From positions 48,421-112,420 of the forward strand of contig JAJYDE010000010.1 of NCBI GenBank assembly GCA_021777755.1: DNA of 64,000 bases, in the 5' to 3' direction. The stretch comes from Deltaproteobacteria bacterium. GTDB taxonomy: Bacteria > Desulfobacterota > Syntrophobacteria > Syntrophobacterales > Syntrophobacteraceae. Below the pieces are notes generated by a model that was given only the letters and a program-made list of their open reading frames with translations, had not been told where the DNA came from and ran no database searches. The translations under genes were made by a program, and so were the position numbers. Shown piece by piece: positions 36,201-45,686 of this stretch (within the stretch, counting starts at the first letter, position 1; each line of letters begins with the position of its first letter).

Positions 36201-36433
36201 CAAGCCGGATAGATTTGCTGATAACCGATCTGATAATGCCAACGATGAACGGAAAAGACTTGGCCGAAAAGCTATCGGAAATTGTGCCCGGTTTACACAA
36301 CCTGTTCATGTCCGGCTATACTGGCGAAGCCCTCGCGGAAAGCGGGGTTGTGAGCGAACGAATATATTTCCTCCAAAAACCATTTTCATTGAAAACCTTG
36401 ACGGCGAAGGTCCGGGAGGTATTGAGGAAATGA
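33252..36433 (+). CDS. hybrid sensor histidine kinase with multiple PAS domains, reading frame broken once
   Basis: The first frame (33252-33614) encodes a coiled coil and a PAS domain and then hits TAA. The +1 frame carries on exactly where it stops, [15 protein letters not shown], to 36433. Adding one G to the six-G run at 33583-33588 joins them into about 1060 residues: five PAS domains, HisKA with [11 protein letters not shown] (phospho-His), HATPase with GAGMED and GTGLGLS, and a receiver (phospho-Asp in LLITDLIMP). Soluble, no membrane helices. The break could be a sequencing error, mutation, or slippage at the G run. Target unknown. Confidence 0.85.
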
Positions 36434-36761
36434 GGTCCACCCCATCAAAATTGGAAACGGTTTGCCCCGTCTTTCCAGTTGGCGGCACACGATTGAAAGG
36501 TAACAAACCAAGCGACACCTGACACCCGAAGGCGACACTTCACGCGGACGGCTGTATCCGACAGCCGATTCCAGTCGATCGCCAAGGCGGTGCAATTGTT
36601 TGAATTTCGATGAGTCCGGGCGTCGGGTGAGGCTTTCGCCCCGTGCGGGGAGGTCGCATGATTTATGCATGATGAGAATTCCGGGTTTTTTTTGATCGAA
36701 TCAATATATTGTCTCATTAAGGCGAGCGTCTTGCTCCGCAGAGGCGCAACCCGACTTTCGA
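36434..36761. other. intergenic interval, one small hairpin
   Basis: About 330 bases without a supported gene. A hairpin CGGCTGT/ACAGCCG lies at 36549-36567. The T-rich stretch near 36685 may belong to a terminator or promoter; I cannot place boxes. Confidence 0.4.
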
Positions 36762-36770
36762 GTGGATTTG

Positions 36771-38477
36771 ATGCTGATGCTGCAAAAGAGCCTCCTTGCC
36801 GTGAGTGAATTCGTCGAAGAATCGGCACAGAGCCATTTGGGTGCCCTTGGCCCGTTGGTCGATCGTGGAGTGATCCAGGAGCCCGAGCTGGAAAAAATTC
36901 TTCTGGACTCGGGCGGATCGATCAAGAAAATGGAGAAGTCGCTAAAAGAGCTGGGAGTGGACAAACACGAAATCCTGCTCTGTTTTAGCAGCCATTACGG
37001 CCTGCCCTTCGTCGAATTCAGCGAAAGGCTTGCCGCGCCCCGAGAAGTTCTGGAACGACTCGATCTATCCGAACTCAAGCGCGAATTGTGGTTTCCGGTT
37101 TCGGTTTCTCCCGTGGAGGCGCGGGTGGCGATCGCAAACCCGGTGGACTCCATGCTTTTGGACAAGATCCGGGAGGAGTTGGGAACCGATTCGCTTCGCC
37201 TTATCTTTGCACTTCCTGGCGACATCATCCGCATGGTGGAGCACAACCAGGATGTAAACCCCGGTTTCGGGCCCCAAGCGGGCCGGACCTCTCTGGCCCG
37301 CACGCGCACCCGACTTGCATCCGAACGTACCAAAATGTCGCGCTACCGGACCACCATGGCCAAGGGCAGAACCGGGCTCGCCGCCATTCGCACCGGGGTC
37401 AAACTGATCGCCATAAGCCTGACGCTTCTCAGGATTTTCGGAATCGGCTGGCTCAGCGCTATCGAGGTGGTCATTCTCTTGGGCGGGATCTTCATGGTGG
37501 TCGAGGGGATCACCTGGTACATGCCCATGAGAAATGTCGAACCGAGGGGCATCGGCTACGTGCCCGCCCGATCGACGTTCGGGACCACGATTCCGGAGAT
37601 AAGAGCGAGCGAAGTGGGAACGGTTTTGACGCGATCCGAGCCGGTCAACGGGGCGCAGGAGCTGCGAAACCGCTGGAACCGGCTTTCTCCCGTGATGAGG
37701 CGCAGATTTTTCGCCATAGACAGGTCCGATCTTGCCGAAGAAAGGACCCTTCTGGCCATGTACCGCACGAAGATGGCAAGATCCCGGACGGGACTGGCCT
37801 TCGCCAGCACGGGCACTTCGGTGGTGGGTTTCGGGATTCTGCTTTGGAGAAACTATCCCGTCGGGGCATGGTCGGTTTTCTATGCCGGCCTGATCGTGAC
37901 CGGGGTCCTCATGTTTATGGAAGGCGCGAGGTGGTATTTCCCGGGGCGCCGCGCGGTTGTGGAAAGCATAAAGACCACCCGGCAAATCGAGGAGAGCACT
38001 TCGATCTGGGATTTCATGTTCCGGGCCTTCAGCCGCCTCGACGATCTTCCCCCCCGGCTCGCGCTGAAGGGGACATACGCAGCGGGAATCTGGGGAACCA
38101 CCGGCCTTGCCCTGGAGCGAACCCTTCTTGCCGAGAGGCGAAACGTCAAGGCCAGGCTCAGGACCACGCTGGCAAGGTCTAGAACCGCTCTTCGATTCAT
38201 TCGAACCGGAATAAGCATTTTTTCGGTGGGCTTCGGCCTTCAGGTCTATTTCGGCTGGGGCAGCAGATGGTGGACCATCTTCGATTTCGTTTTGATCATT
38301 TCGGGGCTGTTCATGGTAGCCGAGGGGGCCTTCTGGTATGTCAAGGCCGAGCAGAGGAAAAAGCAGCTGCCCTATTGCTGGGAGGGGTTGGAGATCCGAA
38401 TCCCCGATTATGCCAAACCGACCCAGTTGTGGAAAAAGGTGATATTCAATTATGAAGACAATGAGTGTGGTGGCTGA
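36771..38477 (+). CDS. membrane protein: MshEN-like domain plus three DUF202-like units
   Basis: About 568 residues. The N-terminal part (to about 150) resembles the MshEN/GSPII_E N-terminal module: GVIQEPELEKILLDSGG, FSSHYGLPFVEF and LWFPVSVSPVEARVAIANP. Three repeats follow (about 175-255, 320-395, 450-525), each with ERT/RT-rich amphipathic stretches (for example LAEERTLLAMYRTKMARSRT) and two membrane helices, matching DUF202. MshEN modules of other proteins bind c-di-GMP; whether this one does is unknown. GTG 36762 is an alternative start. First of a co-transcribed series with its paralogue, a histidine kinase and a receiver. Confidence 0.78.
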   Translation: MLMLQKSLLAVSEFVEESAQSHLGALGPLVDRGVIQEPELEKILLDSGGSIKKMEKSLKELGVDKHEILLCFSSHYGLPFVEFSERLAAPREVLERLDLSELKRELWFPVSVSPVEARVAIANPVDSMLLDKIREELGTDSLRLIFALPGDIIRMVEHNQDVNPGFGPQAGRTSLARTRTRLASERTKMSRYRTTMAKGRTGLAAIRTGVKLIAISLTLLRIFGIGWLSAIEVVILLGGIFMVVEGITWYMPMRNVEPRGIGYVPARSTFGTTIPEIRASEVGTVLTRSEPVNGAQELRNRWNRLSPVMRRRFFAIDRSDLAEERTLLAMYRTKMARSRTGLAFASTGTSVVGFGILLWRNYPVGAWSVFYAGLIVTGVLMFMEGARWYFPGRRAVVESIKTTRQIEESTSIWDFMFRAFSRLDDLPPRLALKGTYAAGIWGTTGLALERTLLAERRNVKARLRTTLARSRTALRFIRTGISIFSVGFGLQVYFGWGSRWWTIFDFVLIISGLFMVAEGAFWYVKAEQRKKQLPYCWEGLEIRIPDYAKPTQLWKKVIFNYEDNECGG

Positions 38478-39672
38478 TGCGACGGCGGGCTTCACTCCCC
38501 TTGTGGAGTGGGGTCTGTTGAGCGCGGGCGCGCTGCGTCGGGCGGCGGAAGCGGCCCGGGCGAGGGATATCGAAGTAGAGGAGGTGCTGCGCTACGACCT
38601 GGGAATTCCGCGCCGCAAACTCCTCGATGCACTCGCGCTGTCGTGCGGGTGCGATTCGGTGGAATATGACGAAAGGATTCCGGTACCCCCCGAACTTCTC
38701 GCCGATCTCGATCCGGAAAAGCTTGCCCTGATGCTTTGGTTTCCGGTGGCCCTGGACAAAGAGACGGTGATCATCGCGGCCAGAAACCCCACAGACCCGC
38801 TTTTGGCCGAAGAGGTCCGAAAATGCATGGGAGCCGACAGGGATTATCAGTTCATGGTGGCTCTTGCCGAGGATATCACCTTTTTTATCGAAGACTTTGT
38901 AAACTCCGATGTTGAGCACCTTTCGGGAAACGAAAGGACCGCCCTGGCGTTGTGGCGAAATACCATGGCGCGCTGGAGGACCAAGCTTGCCACCTATCGC
39001 ACCGATTTCGCCACGGTCAGGACCTACATGACTTTGCTCGAGGCCGGTCTCACCTTCATACTGGTGGGCAGAACGCTGCTCAAAAACGGCGGCAAGGCGG
39101 TTCATTTCGCGCCCTTTTACTGGTCGATGATCGCCGCGGGCTTCATTTTGACCCTGCTGGGCATGGTGAGCTACTACCGGATCAAGCGGTCATTTTTTCG
39201 TCCCCCCAAGCACCAGACGCTGATAGAAGTGACGGCGGCAAGCGTGCAGTTTCTCGAAGACTACCAGTTCAACGACCCGGGAGAGGAGGAGGGAAAAGAG
39301 GGCAAAACGATGCTGGCGCGCCTTTTCGAGCTTGCAAATCGCACGATCACGGTTATCGAGGGCTCGCACGACAACAAGGCCCGTTCCCTTCTGGCCCACC
39401 AGAGGAGCGTTTTTTCCGCCCAACGCACGGTGGCGGCCTGCTACCGCACGATTTATGCACGGGCAAGGACGGGGCTGTCTTTCATCGGCACGGGCGTCTC
39501 GTTTGCCAGCGGCGGGTTGGGCCTTTTGGAATATTTTCGCCCGAGCATCCTGAACCTGCTCGACGTGTTCATGATAGCCGCGGGGCTGCTCATGATCGTG
39601 GACGGGGTACTCTGGTCCTGGCCGATCAGAAAGGAAAACTATGAGGCCCTCAAGGGCGCGGAGGCTTTCTGA
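38452..39672 (+). CDS. membrane protein: MshEN-like domain plus two DUF202-like units
   Basis: 406-residue paralogue of the preceding protein, overlapping it by 26 bases. N-terminal MshEN-like part (about 20-145, with LGIPRRKLLDALAL and LMLWFPVALDKETVIIAARNP), then two units: GNERTALALWRNTMARWRT (near 159) and HQRSVFSAQRTVAACYRT (near 315), each followed by membrane helices. The shared architecture and overlap suggest the two proteins form one complex. Function unknown. Confidence 0.78.
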   Translation: MKTMSVVADATAGFTPLVEWGLLSAGALRRAAEAARARDIEVEEVLRYDLGIPRRKLLDALALSCGCDSVEYDERIPVPPELLADLDPEKLALMLWFPVALDKETVIIAARNPTDPLLAEEVRKCMGADRDYQFMVALAEDITFFIEDFVNSDVEHLSGNERTALALWRNTMARWRTKLATYRTDFATVRTYMTLLEAGLTFILVGRTLLKNGGKAVHFAPFYWSMIAAGFILTLLGMVSYYRIKRSFFRPPKHQTLIEVTAASVQFLEDYQFNDPGEEEGKEGKTMLARLFELANRTITVIEGSHDNKARSLLAHQRSVFSAQRTVAACYRTIYARARTGLSFIGTGVSFASGGLGLLEYFRPSILNLLDVFMIAAGLLMIVDGVLWSWPIRKENYEALKGAEAF

Positions 39673-39674
39673 GC

Positions 39675-41111
39675 TTGAAAAAGATCAAGATATTCCACAA
39701 GATAGTCGCCGCAAACCTTGCCAACATCCTTCTCATAGTCGTTACGGGCTTTCTCGCCTACCACAGCCTCGACCAGGTGTTGGCCAAACTCAAATTCATG
39801 GAAATTGCCGACAGTTTGGGCTCCTCTTTTCTCGAAATGAGGCTGGCGGAAAAAAACCTTTTCCTCTATGGAGAAAAATCGGCGCTTCTGGATATCCAGT
39901 CCAGGACGGAGGCCACTATCAAGACCATCGAGGAGTCCAGGACCGATATCGTGCGGGCGATCGGCGAGGCCAAGACGACCCGGCTGAAAAAAAATCTGGA
40001 AAACTACGGCAGGACTCTCGAGGAGGCCGGGGGCGGCGGCAATGGGGCGGCGCAGGAAAAGGTGCGCGCGGCGGGCCGAACGATCATGGAATACATGAAT
40101 TATATCACCTCCTCGGAGCGCGCGGAGGTGAACAGCATAATCGCCGGCTCGGAAAGGGGGCTGTTTTTTTCTTTCGCCTTGATCCTGGTTACCGCCGTCG
40201 GGGTAACGCTGCTTCTGTCGATGAGGGTGCTGGGGTCGCTTAAACGCATCGAAAAGGCCGCTCACCTGATTTCCGGAGGCGAATTCGAAAAAATCGAACC
40301 GGAGAAGTCAAGCGATGAATGCGGGATGGCCGTCTCGGCTCTGCGCGCCATGGCGGCGGAGTTGCGAAACCGGGAGGAACAGATGCTTGAGGCAAGAAAA
40401 TTGGCTTCCATCGGCATTCTTATCGCGGGCGTGTCGCACGAAATCGGCAATCCGCTCAACAATATCTCCATGTTGGCGCAGAACTTCGTTGAACTCTATG
40501 ATAGAATGGGCAGGGACGAGCACATGGAGTATGTGAACCGGATCGAGGATGAGACCGGGCGCATCCAGCGAATCGTTAAGGACCTGCTCGATTTTGCCAG
40601 GCCCAAGAAGCCCGATTTCAGGGAGACCGACATAAACAGCGTGGTCGATAAGAGCATGCGATTGGTTCAAAATATGATTTCGGTCTGCAACATCGACTCG
40701 CGGCTCGAGCTTTGCGAGGCTCTGCCGACGGTCTACATCGATGAGGACCAAATCCAGGGGGTGCTCATCAACCTGCTGACAAACGCCATTCACGCTTCCT
40801 CGCCCGGCGATCGTCTGCGCCTTGCAACCCGCTTCAACCCCGATTCGGCCCGTGTGGAAGTCGAGGTGGAGGACACCGGCAAGGGCATAGCCCCGGAGAT
40901 TTTGCCCCATATCTTCGACCCCTTCTTTACCACCAAGGGGGCGGGCGGAACGGGGCTGGGCCTTTTTGTAAGTTACGGAATCGTAAAAAACCACAAGGGT
41001 GAGATGCGGGTTCGAAGTGAAGCCGGAGTTGGGACATGCTTCACCATAGAGCTTCCAGTCCAAAATCGCCAGGAAAGGAGCGAACCATGCCTGGTTTCAG
41101 GGTTATCGTGA
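39675..41111 (+). CDS. membrane-bound sensor histidine kinase
   Basis: 478 residues. Two membrane helices (about 10-30 and 162-184) enclose a helical sensor region of about 130 residues; a HAMP-like linker, HisKA (GVSHEIGNPL, His255) and HATPase (LLTNAIHASS, DTGKGI, GTGLGLFVSYG) follow. Start is TTG 39675, two bases after the upstream stop. It overlaps the receiver gene by 25 bases. It probably phosphorylates that receiver and may take its signal from the two DUF202 proteins (inference). Confidence 0.9.
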   Translation: MKKIKIFHKIVAANLANILLIVVTGFLAYHSLDQVLAKLKFMEIADSLGSSFLEMRLAEKNLFLYGEKSALLDIQSRTEATIKTIEESRTDIVRAIGEAKTTRLKKNLENYGRTLEEAGGGGNGAAQEKVRAAGRTIMEYMNYITSSERAEVNSIIAGSERGLFFSFALILVTAVGVTLLLSMRVLGSLKRIEKAAHLISGGEFEKIEPEKSSDECGMAVSALRAMAAELRNREEQMLEARKLASIGILIAGVSHEIGNPLNNISMLAQNFVELYDRMGRDEHMEYVNRIEDETGRIQRIVKDLLDFARPKKPDFRETDINSVVDKSMRLVQNMISVCNIDSRLELCEALPTVYIDEDQIQGVLINLLTNAIHASSPGDRLRLATRFNPDSARVEVEVEDTGKGIAPEILPHIFDPFFTTKGAGGTGLGLFVSYGIVKNHKGEMRVRSEAGVGTCFTIELPVQNRQERSEPCLVSGLS

Positions 41112-41461
41112 TAGACGACGAAAAGATTGTCGGGCAGATGATTAAGGTCGCCATGGAACCCGACGGCTATCTGGTGGAGACCTTTCTCAATGCCGAGCCT
41201 GCCTTTGCCAGGCTAAGAGAGGAAAAATTCGACGTTGTCATCACCGACCTGAAGATGAAGGGCATGGACGGAATGGAGGTGCTGCGCACGATTAAGACCG
41301 CCTACCCGGAAGTCAAGGTGATCATGGTGACCGCTTTTGCCAGCCTGGATTCGGCGGTGGAAGCCATGAAAAGCAAGGTGGACGGCTTTTTCGCCAAACC
41401 GGTGAAAATTAAGGAGTTGAAAGAATGCGTCCATAAGCTGTTGGCCCCGGCCGAAACCTGA
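41087..41461 (+). CDS. single-domain response regulator
   Basis: 124-residue receiver without output domain. Acidic pocket IDDEK, phospho-acceptor Asp in VVITDLKMKG, Thr in MVTAFA and Lys in FAKPVK are present. AAGGAG precedes ATG 41087. Being output-less, it must act through protein contacts, perhaps on the ParB-like protein or the DUF202 proteins. Confidence 0.9.
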   Translation: MPGFRVIVIDDEKIVGQMIKVAMEPDGYLVETFLNAEPAFARLREEKFDVVITDLKMKGMDGMEVLRTIKTAYPEVKVIMVTAFASLDSAVEAMKSKVDGFFAKPVKIKELKECVHKLLAPAET

Positions 41462-41602
41462 CAGACCCGCGGGGCGGCTCCGCGGAGCGGATTGGTCCTC
41501 GGGGTCGAGAGAGGAAAAGATCGGACCGCTTGCCTTCTGCGGAATGTCGCATTAGAGTTGGCCCATAGCCTTTGCAGAACAAAGCCGCAAGGAGGACAAC
41601 CC

Positions 41603-41857
41603 ATGGGCGGGGATATTCGGGAGATACAAACGGGTAGAATCAGTCCCAATCGCCGACTCGTCTATTCGGAGGAATCGATCGAAAAGATGGAGACGAGTCT
41701 TCGGGAGGGGCAGCGGGAACCCATCCTGATCAGTTTCGAACACGATCATTTCCGTATCATTGACGGAGAGAAACGATGGAGGGCGTGCAGGAGGCTGGGG
41801 TTGGCCACTATCAGGGCGCTCATCCTCGGGCCGGAGCCCCGGCACAGCCCGCCTTGA
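41603..41857 (+). CDS. small stand-alone ParB/Srx-fold protein
   Basis: 84 residues, the ParB N-terminal/sulfiredoxin-like fold only: GRISPNRRLVYSEESIEKM..., REPILIS, then IIDGEKRWRACRRLGL, the nucleotide-binding motif of the superfamily (GERRxRA-type). AAGGAGG lies at the ideal distance from ATG 41603. No ParB DNA-binding helices, so not a partition protein. ParB-type domains bind CTP; whether this one does is unknown. It follows the receiver gene by 141 bases. Confidence 0.75.
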   Translation: MGGDIREIQTGRISPNRRLVYSEESIEKMETSLREGQREPILISFEHDHFRIIDGEKRWRACRRLGLATIRALILGPEPRHSPP

Positions 41858-41934
41858 CCCTTGCCGATTTCCAATCCGATGCTTGCTCGGCCATTTCAAC
41901 CGGAAGATTTTCTCGCCATATCGGGAAGGCACGT

Positions 41935-42771
41935 ATGCATTTCGCAGTCTGTATCAAGCAGGTGCCCGACACCGCCGAGGTCAAAATCGATCCCGACACC
42001 AACACCCTGGTGCGGGCGGGCATAGAATCTATGGCCAATCCCTACGATATCACCGCGCTCGAGGAAGCTTTGCGTCTCAAGGAAAAATACGGGGGGAAAG
42101 TGAGCGTGCTGTCCATGGGGCCCCCGCAGGCGGACATAGTCTTGAGGCAGGCGCTTTCCATGGGCGCGGACCAGGCGGTTTTGCTCTCCGACCGGGCTTT
42201 CGCGGGGGCTGACACTCTGGCCACGAGCTACACGCTCTCCAAAGCCGTCGAAACTCTGTCACAGGTGGAACCGGTGGACCTTGTTCTGTGCGGGAAGCAG
42301 GCCATCGACGGGGATACGGCCCAGACGGGTCCAGGGATAGCGGCCCGGCTCGGTCTTGCCCAGTTCACCTATGTGATCGAAGTCGAATGGATCGATCCGG
42401 AGAAGAGGCTTTTGCAGGTGAGGCGAAAGGTGGAGGGGGGCTTTGAAGTGATAAGGGGCCCTCTTCCCGCCATGTTGTCGGTGGAACTTGAGCTGGCGAC
42501 CCCGAGGAGGGCCTCGCTGCCCATGCTCATCGATTCGCTGCGGGCACCGATCAAGATTTGGGACGCCGGAGCGATCGGGGCTTCCGCCGCCCGGGTGGGA
42601 ATCAAGGGCTCGCCCACCTGGGTAAGGGCAATCGCCTCTCCCCAGGTACACCGTGCCGGGCCCCGGTGGGATGCGGCCCAAGGGGTTTCAGCGGCCGTTT
42701 CCGAAGCCCTGGACACCCTCTTTTCCGACCAGGACTTCGCGGCTGGATTTGAAAAGGGCTGGAAGGCATAA
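41935..42771 (+). CDS. etfB: electron transfer flavoprotein beta subunit (EtfB/FixA)
   Basis: 278 residues starting MHFAVCIKQVPDT, the conserved N terminus; GKQAIDGDTAQTGP and the AMP/FAD-binding DxT-type region are visible. GGGAAGG lies before ATG 41935. With the downstream EtfA it carries FAD and transfers electrons from acyl-CoA or other dehydrogenases to FixCX. Frame is open further upstream but overlaps the ParB-like gene. Confidence 0.92.
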   Translation: MHFAVCIKQVPDTAEVKIDPDTNTLVRAGIESMANPYDITALEEALRLKEKYGGKVSVLSMGPPQADIVLRQALSMGADQAVLLSDRAFAGADTLATSYTLSKAVETLSQVEPVDLVLCGKQAIDGDTAQTGPGIAARLGLAQFTYVIEVEWIDPEKRLLQVRRKVEGGFEVIRGPLPAMLSVELELATPRRASLPMLIDSLRAPIKIWDAGAIGASAARVGIKGSPTWVRAIASPQVHRAGPRWDAAQGVSAAVSEALDTLFSDQDFAAGFEKGWKA

Positions 42772-42841
42772 GGGCGGAAAGCCGAAGACGGGGCCTGCAT
42801 CCGTCCTCCGTTATCTGTCGATTTAGGAGAGTGCTGCCGGT

Positions 42842-44092
42842 ATGGCAAAAAACACCCGGGGGATTGAAGTTGCCGAGATCATTGCGGACAAATGCATCGC
42901 CTGCCAGATTTGCATCGGGGAATGCCCCGTGGGGGCAATCGAGCTCAATAGCGCCGGGGTGGCCGAAGTGGACCCGGAGGTCTGCATCGGCTGCGGCAAA
43001 TGCTTTGATAGCTGCCCGGTTAACGCCGTAAAATTCGAGAAAAAAAAGCGCGGGAAGGTTTCCCGGGAAAAGCCGGTGGAATCCGGTGCGGGGGCGCCGG
43101 AGCACCGGGGAGTGGCGGTTTTTGTCGAAACGATCGACGGGCGCGGAGCGCCTGTTTCCTGGGAGCTGATCGGAAAAGCCCGGGAGCTTGCCACGCGGTT
43201 GAACACCAAAGTCCTGGGGTTCGTGCCGGGAAGCAATGTGGGCGAGGTGGCGCGGGAGGCGATTTCCTATGGCTGCGACGAAGTTCACGTCGTGGATGAT
43301 CCCAGGCTTGCCCGATATTTATCGGCCACCTTCGGAAAGGCGCTCTCCGATCTATGCGCCCGAATACGCCCGGAAATCCTTCTTATAGGGGCCACTTCGC
43401 TTGGCCGCGACCTTGCCGGGGTTGTGGCCACACGGCTCGAAACGGGTCTTACCGCGGACTGCACGGGGCTCTACATCGAGCAGGAAACCGGGCTTCTTCT
43501 CATGACCCGCCCGACTTTCGGCGGAAATATCATGGCCACCATCTTCTGCCAGCACATGCGGCCCCAGATGAGTTCGGTGAGGCCTCGGGTGTTCGCCATG
43601 CCGGCAAGAGATGCAACGAGGAAGGGGCTCATAACCGGCCATGGTTTCGAGCCGCCGGCGGTCGAGTTGCCGGAGATTGTGAAATTCATTCCCTCGGGCA
43701 CCGAGGGCGCGGCCGACATAGTCGAGTATCCGGCGCTTGTGGTGGCGGGTCGGGGCGCATGCGACCAGGGCTCGCTTGAGCTTCTGGAAGAGTTGGCGCA
43801 ACTGGTTGGAGGGGTGGTGGCCTGTTCGCGCCCCGTTGTGCAGGCCGGGCTTTTGCCCTATGAACGGCAGGTGGGCCAGACGGGCAGGACCGTCGCCCCC
43901 CGGCTCTACATCGGCGTAGGGGTCTCGGGGGCCGTCCAGCACCTTGTGGCCATCCAGGGGGCGGGCAAGATCGTGGCCATAAACTCGGACCCCGGCGCGC
44001 CCATTTTCAGGGTCGCCGACGCGGGTATCGTGGGCGAGTATCGGCAAGTCGTCCCCGAGTTGATCGCCCAGCTCAAAAAAAGGAAAATTTGA
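42842..44092 (+). CDS. etfA: EtfA with N-terminal 2[4Fe-4S] ferredoxin domain (FixB-like)
   Basis: 416 residues. The first 65 form a ferredoxin domain with two clusters: Cys18, 21, 24, 28 and Cys48, 51, 54, 58. A standard EtfA follows, with the FAD-binding C-terminal part (GQTGRTVAPRLYIGVGVSGAVQH). Such fused EtfA subunits occur in anaerobes, often with electron-bifurcating or ferredoxin-linked systems. Directly before fixC. Confidence 0.92.
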   Translation: MAKNTRGIEVAEIIADKCIACQICIGECPVGAIELNSAGVAEVDPEVCIGCGKCFDSCPVNAVKFEKKKRGKVSREKPVESGAGAPEHRGVAVFVETIDGRGAPVSWELIGKARELATRLNTKVLGFVPGSNVGEVAREAISYGCDEVHVVDDPRLARYLSATFGKALSDLCARIRPEILLIGATSLGRDLAGVVATRLETGLTADCTGLYIEQETGLLLMTRPTFGGNIMATIFCQHMRPQMSSVRPRVFAMPARDATRKGLITGHGFEPPAVELPEIVKFIPSGTEGAADIVEYPALVVAGRGACDQGSLELLEELAQLVGGVVACSRPVVQAGLLPYERQVGQTGRTVAPRLYIGVGVSGAVQHLVAIQGAGKIVAINSDPGAPIFRVADAGIVGEYRQVVPELIAQLKKRKI

Positions 44093-44096
44093 CCCC

Positions 44097-45401
44097 ATGG
44101 AAGAAATATTCGATGCGGCAATCGTCGGGGCCGGACCGGCCGGCCTTTCGGCGGCGTGCATCCTGGCCGACCGGGGCGTCAAGGTGATAGTCCTGGAGCG
44201 AGGCGAATACCCGGGAGCCAAGAACATGTTCGGGGGCGTCGTCTACGGGCACAGCCTGGGGCGGATCATACCCGATTTCGCGCAGAAAAACTGCCCGATG
44301 GAACGTAACATCGTCGAGTCGCGAATCAGCTACCTCTCCGAACAAAGCTCCATCAGCCTGACCTACCGCGATCAGGCTTTTTTCGAACAACTTCAAAACA
44401 ACGCCTTCACGGTGGGAAGAGCCAAATTCGACCGCTGGTTCGCCGATCAGGCCAGGGCGAAGGGCGCACTCCTGGTGTGTTCGACGGTTGTGACCGATTT
44501 GCTGAAAGACGGCGCCGGCAGGGTGGTCGGGGTGAAAACGGATCGCGCCGAGGGCGATTTGCGTGCCCGGGTGGTCTTGCTTGCCGATGGAGTCAATTCG
44601 CCTCTTGCGGCCAAGACCGGCTTCAGGCCCGAGGTCGGGCCTCAGCATGTGGCCCTGGCGGTAAAAGAGCTCATCGGGCTTCCCGAAGAAGTGATCGACG
44701 AGCGGTTCGGCGTATCGGCGGGAAACGGGGTTACCAATGAAATCCTGGGAAATGTGACGATGGAAATGAACGGGGTGGCCTTTGTCTACACCAACAGACG
44801 TTCGATCTCGGTGGGGATCGGGGCGAACCTGGCCGATTTTGCAAAGGCGAGGGTGCGCCCCTACGAGATGATCGAGCGGTTTAAGACCCACCCGGCGATC
44901 GCGCCCCTCATAAAAGACGGAAAACCCTTGGAGTACCTTGCCCACTGGCTTCCCGAGGGCGGCTTCGAAACCGTCCCCAAGCTTTTCGGCGACGGCTTCC
45001 TCATTGCGGGCGATTCGGCCATGCTGTTCAACGCCCCTCACCGGGAGGGTTCCAATCTGGCCATGGCCTCCGGAAGGATGGCGGCCCAAACCGTCTTGGA
45101 GGCGCTGCAAAGAGGAGATTTCAGCTCTTACGGCCTGCGGGGTTATGGCGAGCGAATGGCCGAATCCTTTGTACTAAAGGATCTGAAAAAATATCGCAGA
45201 TTTTCCTCCTTGCTGGAAAATCACCGGGAGCTTTTCACCACCCTTCCCCGGGGGGCCGCGGAGGCTTTTCGCGAAATCCTCACGGTTGACGAGTCACCGA
45301 AAAAAGAGAGGCTGCGGGGTGCCCGCAAGGCTCTATGGCGAGGAGCCGCCCCGCTGCGGCTGCTGCGCCTGATGTGGGACGCATGGAGAGCGATTCGATG
45401 A
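44097..45401 (+). CDS. fixC: FixC-like flavoprotein (ETF:quinone oxidoreductase family)
   Basis: 434 residues. N-terminal FAD-binding GAGPAGLSAACILADRG, the substrate-side motif YPGAKNMFGGVVYG and the second FAD motif GFLIAGDSAMLFN are typical of FixC/Etf-QO. It takes electrons from the ETF and passes them to quinone, or in bifurcating complexes splits them. Start 4 bases after etfA; ATGA overlap with fixX. Confidence 0.92.
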   Translation: MEEIFDAAIVGAGPAGLSAACILADRGVKVIVLERGEYPGAKNMFGGVVYGHSLGRIIPDFAQKNCPMERNIVESRISYLSEQSSISLTYRDQAFFEQLQNNAFTVGRAKFDRWFADQARAKGALLVCSTVVTDLLKDGAGRVVGVKTDRAEGDLRARVVLLADGVNSPLAAKTGFRPEVGPQHVALAVKELIGLPEEVIDERFGVSAGNGVTNEILGNVTMEMNGVAFVYTNRRSISVGIGANLADFAKARVRPYEMIERFKTHPAIAPLIKDGKPLEYLAHWLPEGGFETVPKLFGDGFLIAGDSAMLFNAPHREGSNLAMASGRMAAQTVLEALQRGDFSSYGLRGYGERMAESFVLKDLKKYRRFSSLLENHRELFTTLPRGAAEAFREILTVDESPKKERLRGARKALWRGAAPLRLLRLMWDAWRAIR

Positions 45402-45679
45402 GCGCAAGGGTTGAAGACAAGCTGTTTTTGGATCGATTCAATGTGGACGCCGAGTCCCATCTTCGCCTGATCGATCCCCGGACGTGCATGGAAAAATGCG
45501 CCGAGCAGCCTTGCCTTTTTATCTGCCCGGCCAATGTCTACAAGTTGGAAAAGGAGCGCATCAGCATCAACTACGAAGGATGCCTGGAATGCGGTTCCTG
45601 CCGGGTGGGATGCCCCCATTTCAATATCGAGTGGCGATTCCCCCGGGGGGGCTACGGGGTCCGGCACAAGTTCGGCTGA
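45398..45679 (+). CDS. fixX: FixX-like ferredoxin
   Basis: 93 residues; CEKC-type N-terminal cysteines (CMEKCAEQPCLFICP) and CLECGSCRVGCPH supply the [4Fe-4S] ligands. The two-part cysteine layout is that of FixX. It completes the EtfBA-FixCX cluster. ATG 45398 overlaps the fixC stop. Confidence 0.9.
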   Translation: MSARVEDKLFLDRFNVDAESHLRLIDPRTCMEKCAEQPCLFICPANVYKLEKERISINYEGCLECGSCRVGCPHFNIEWRFPRGGYGVRHKFG

Positions 45680-45686
45680 ACCGCCC

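Noticed and set aside
33615..36433. two separate genes at 33252-33614 and 33692-36433
   Set aside because: The second frame continues the interrupted PAS domain exactly; one inserted G restores a single protein.
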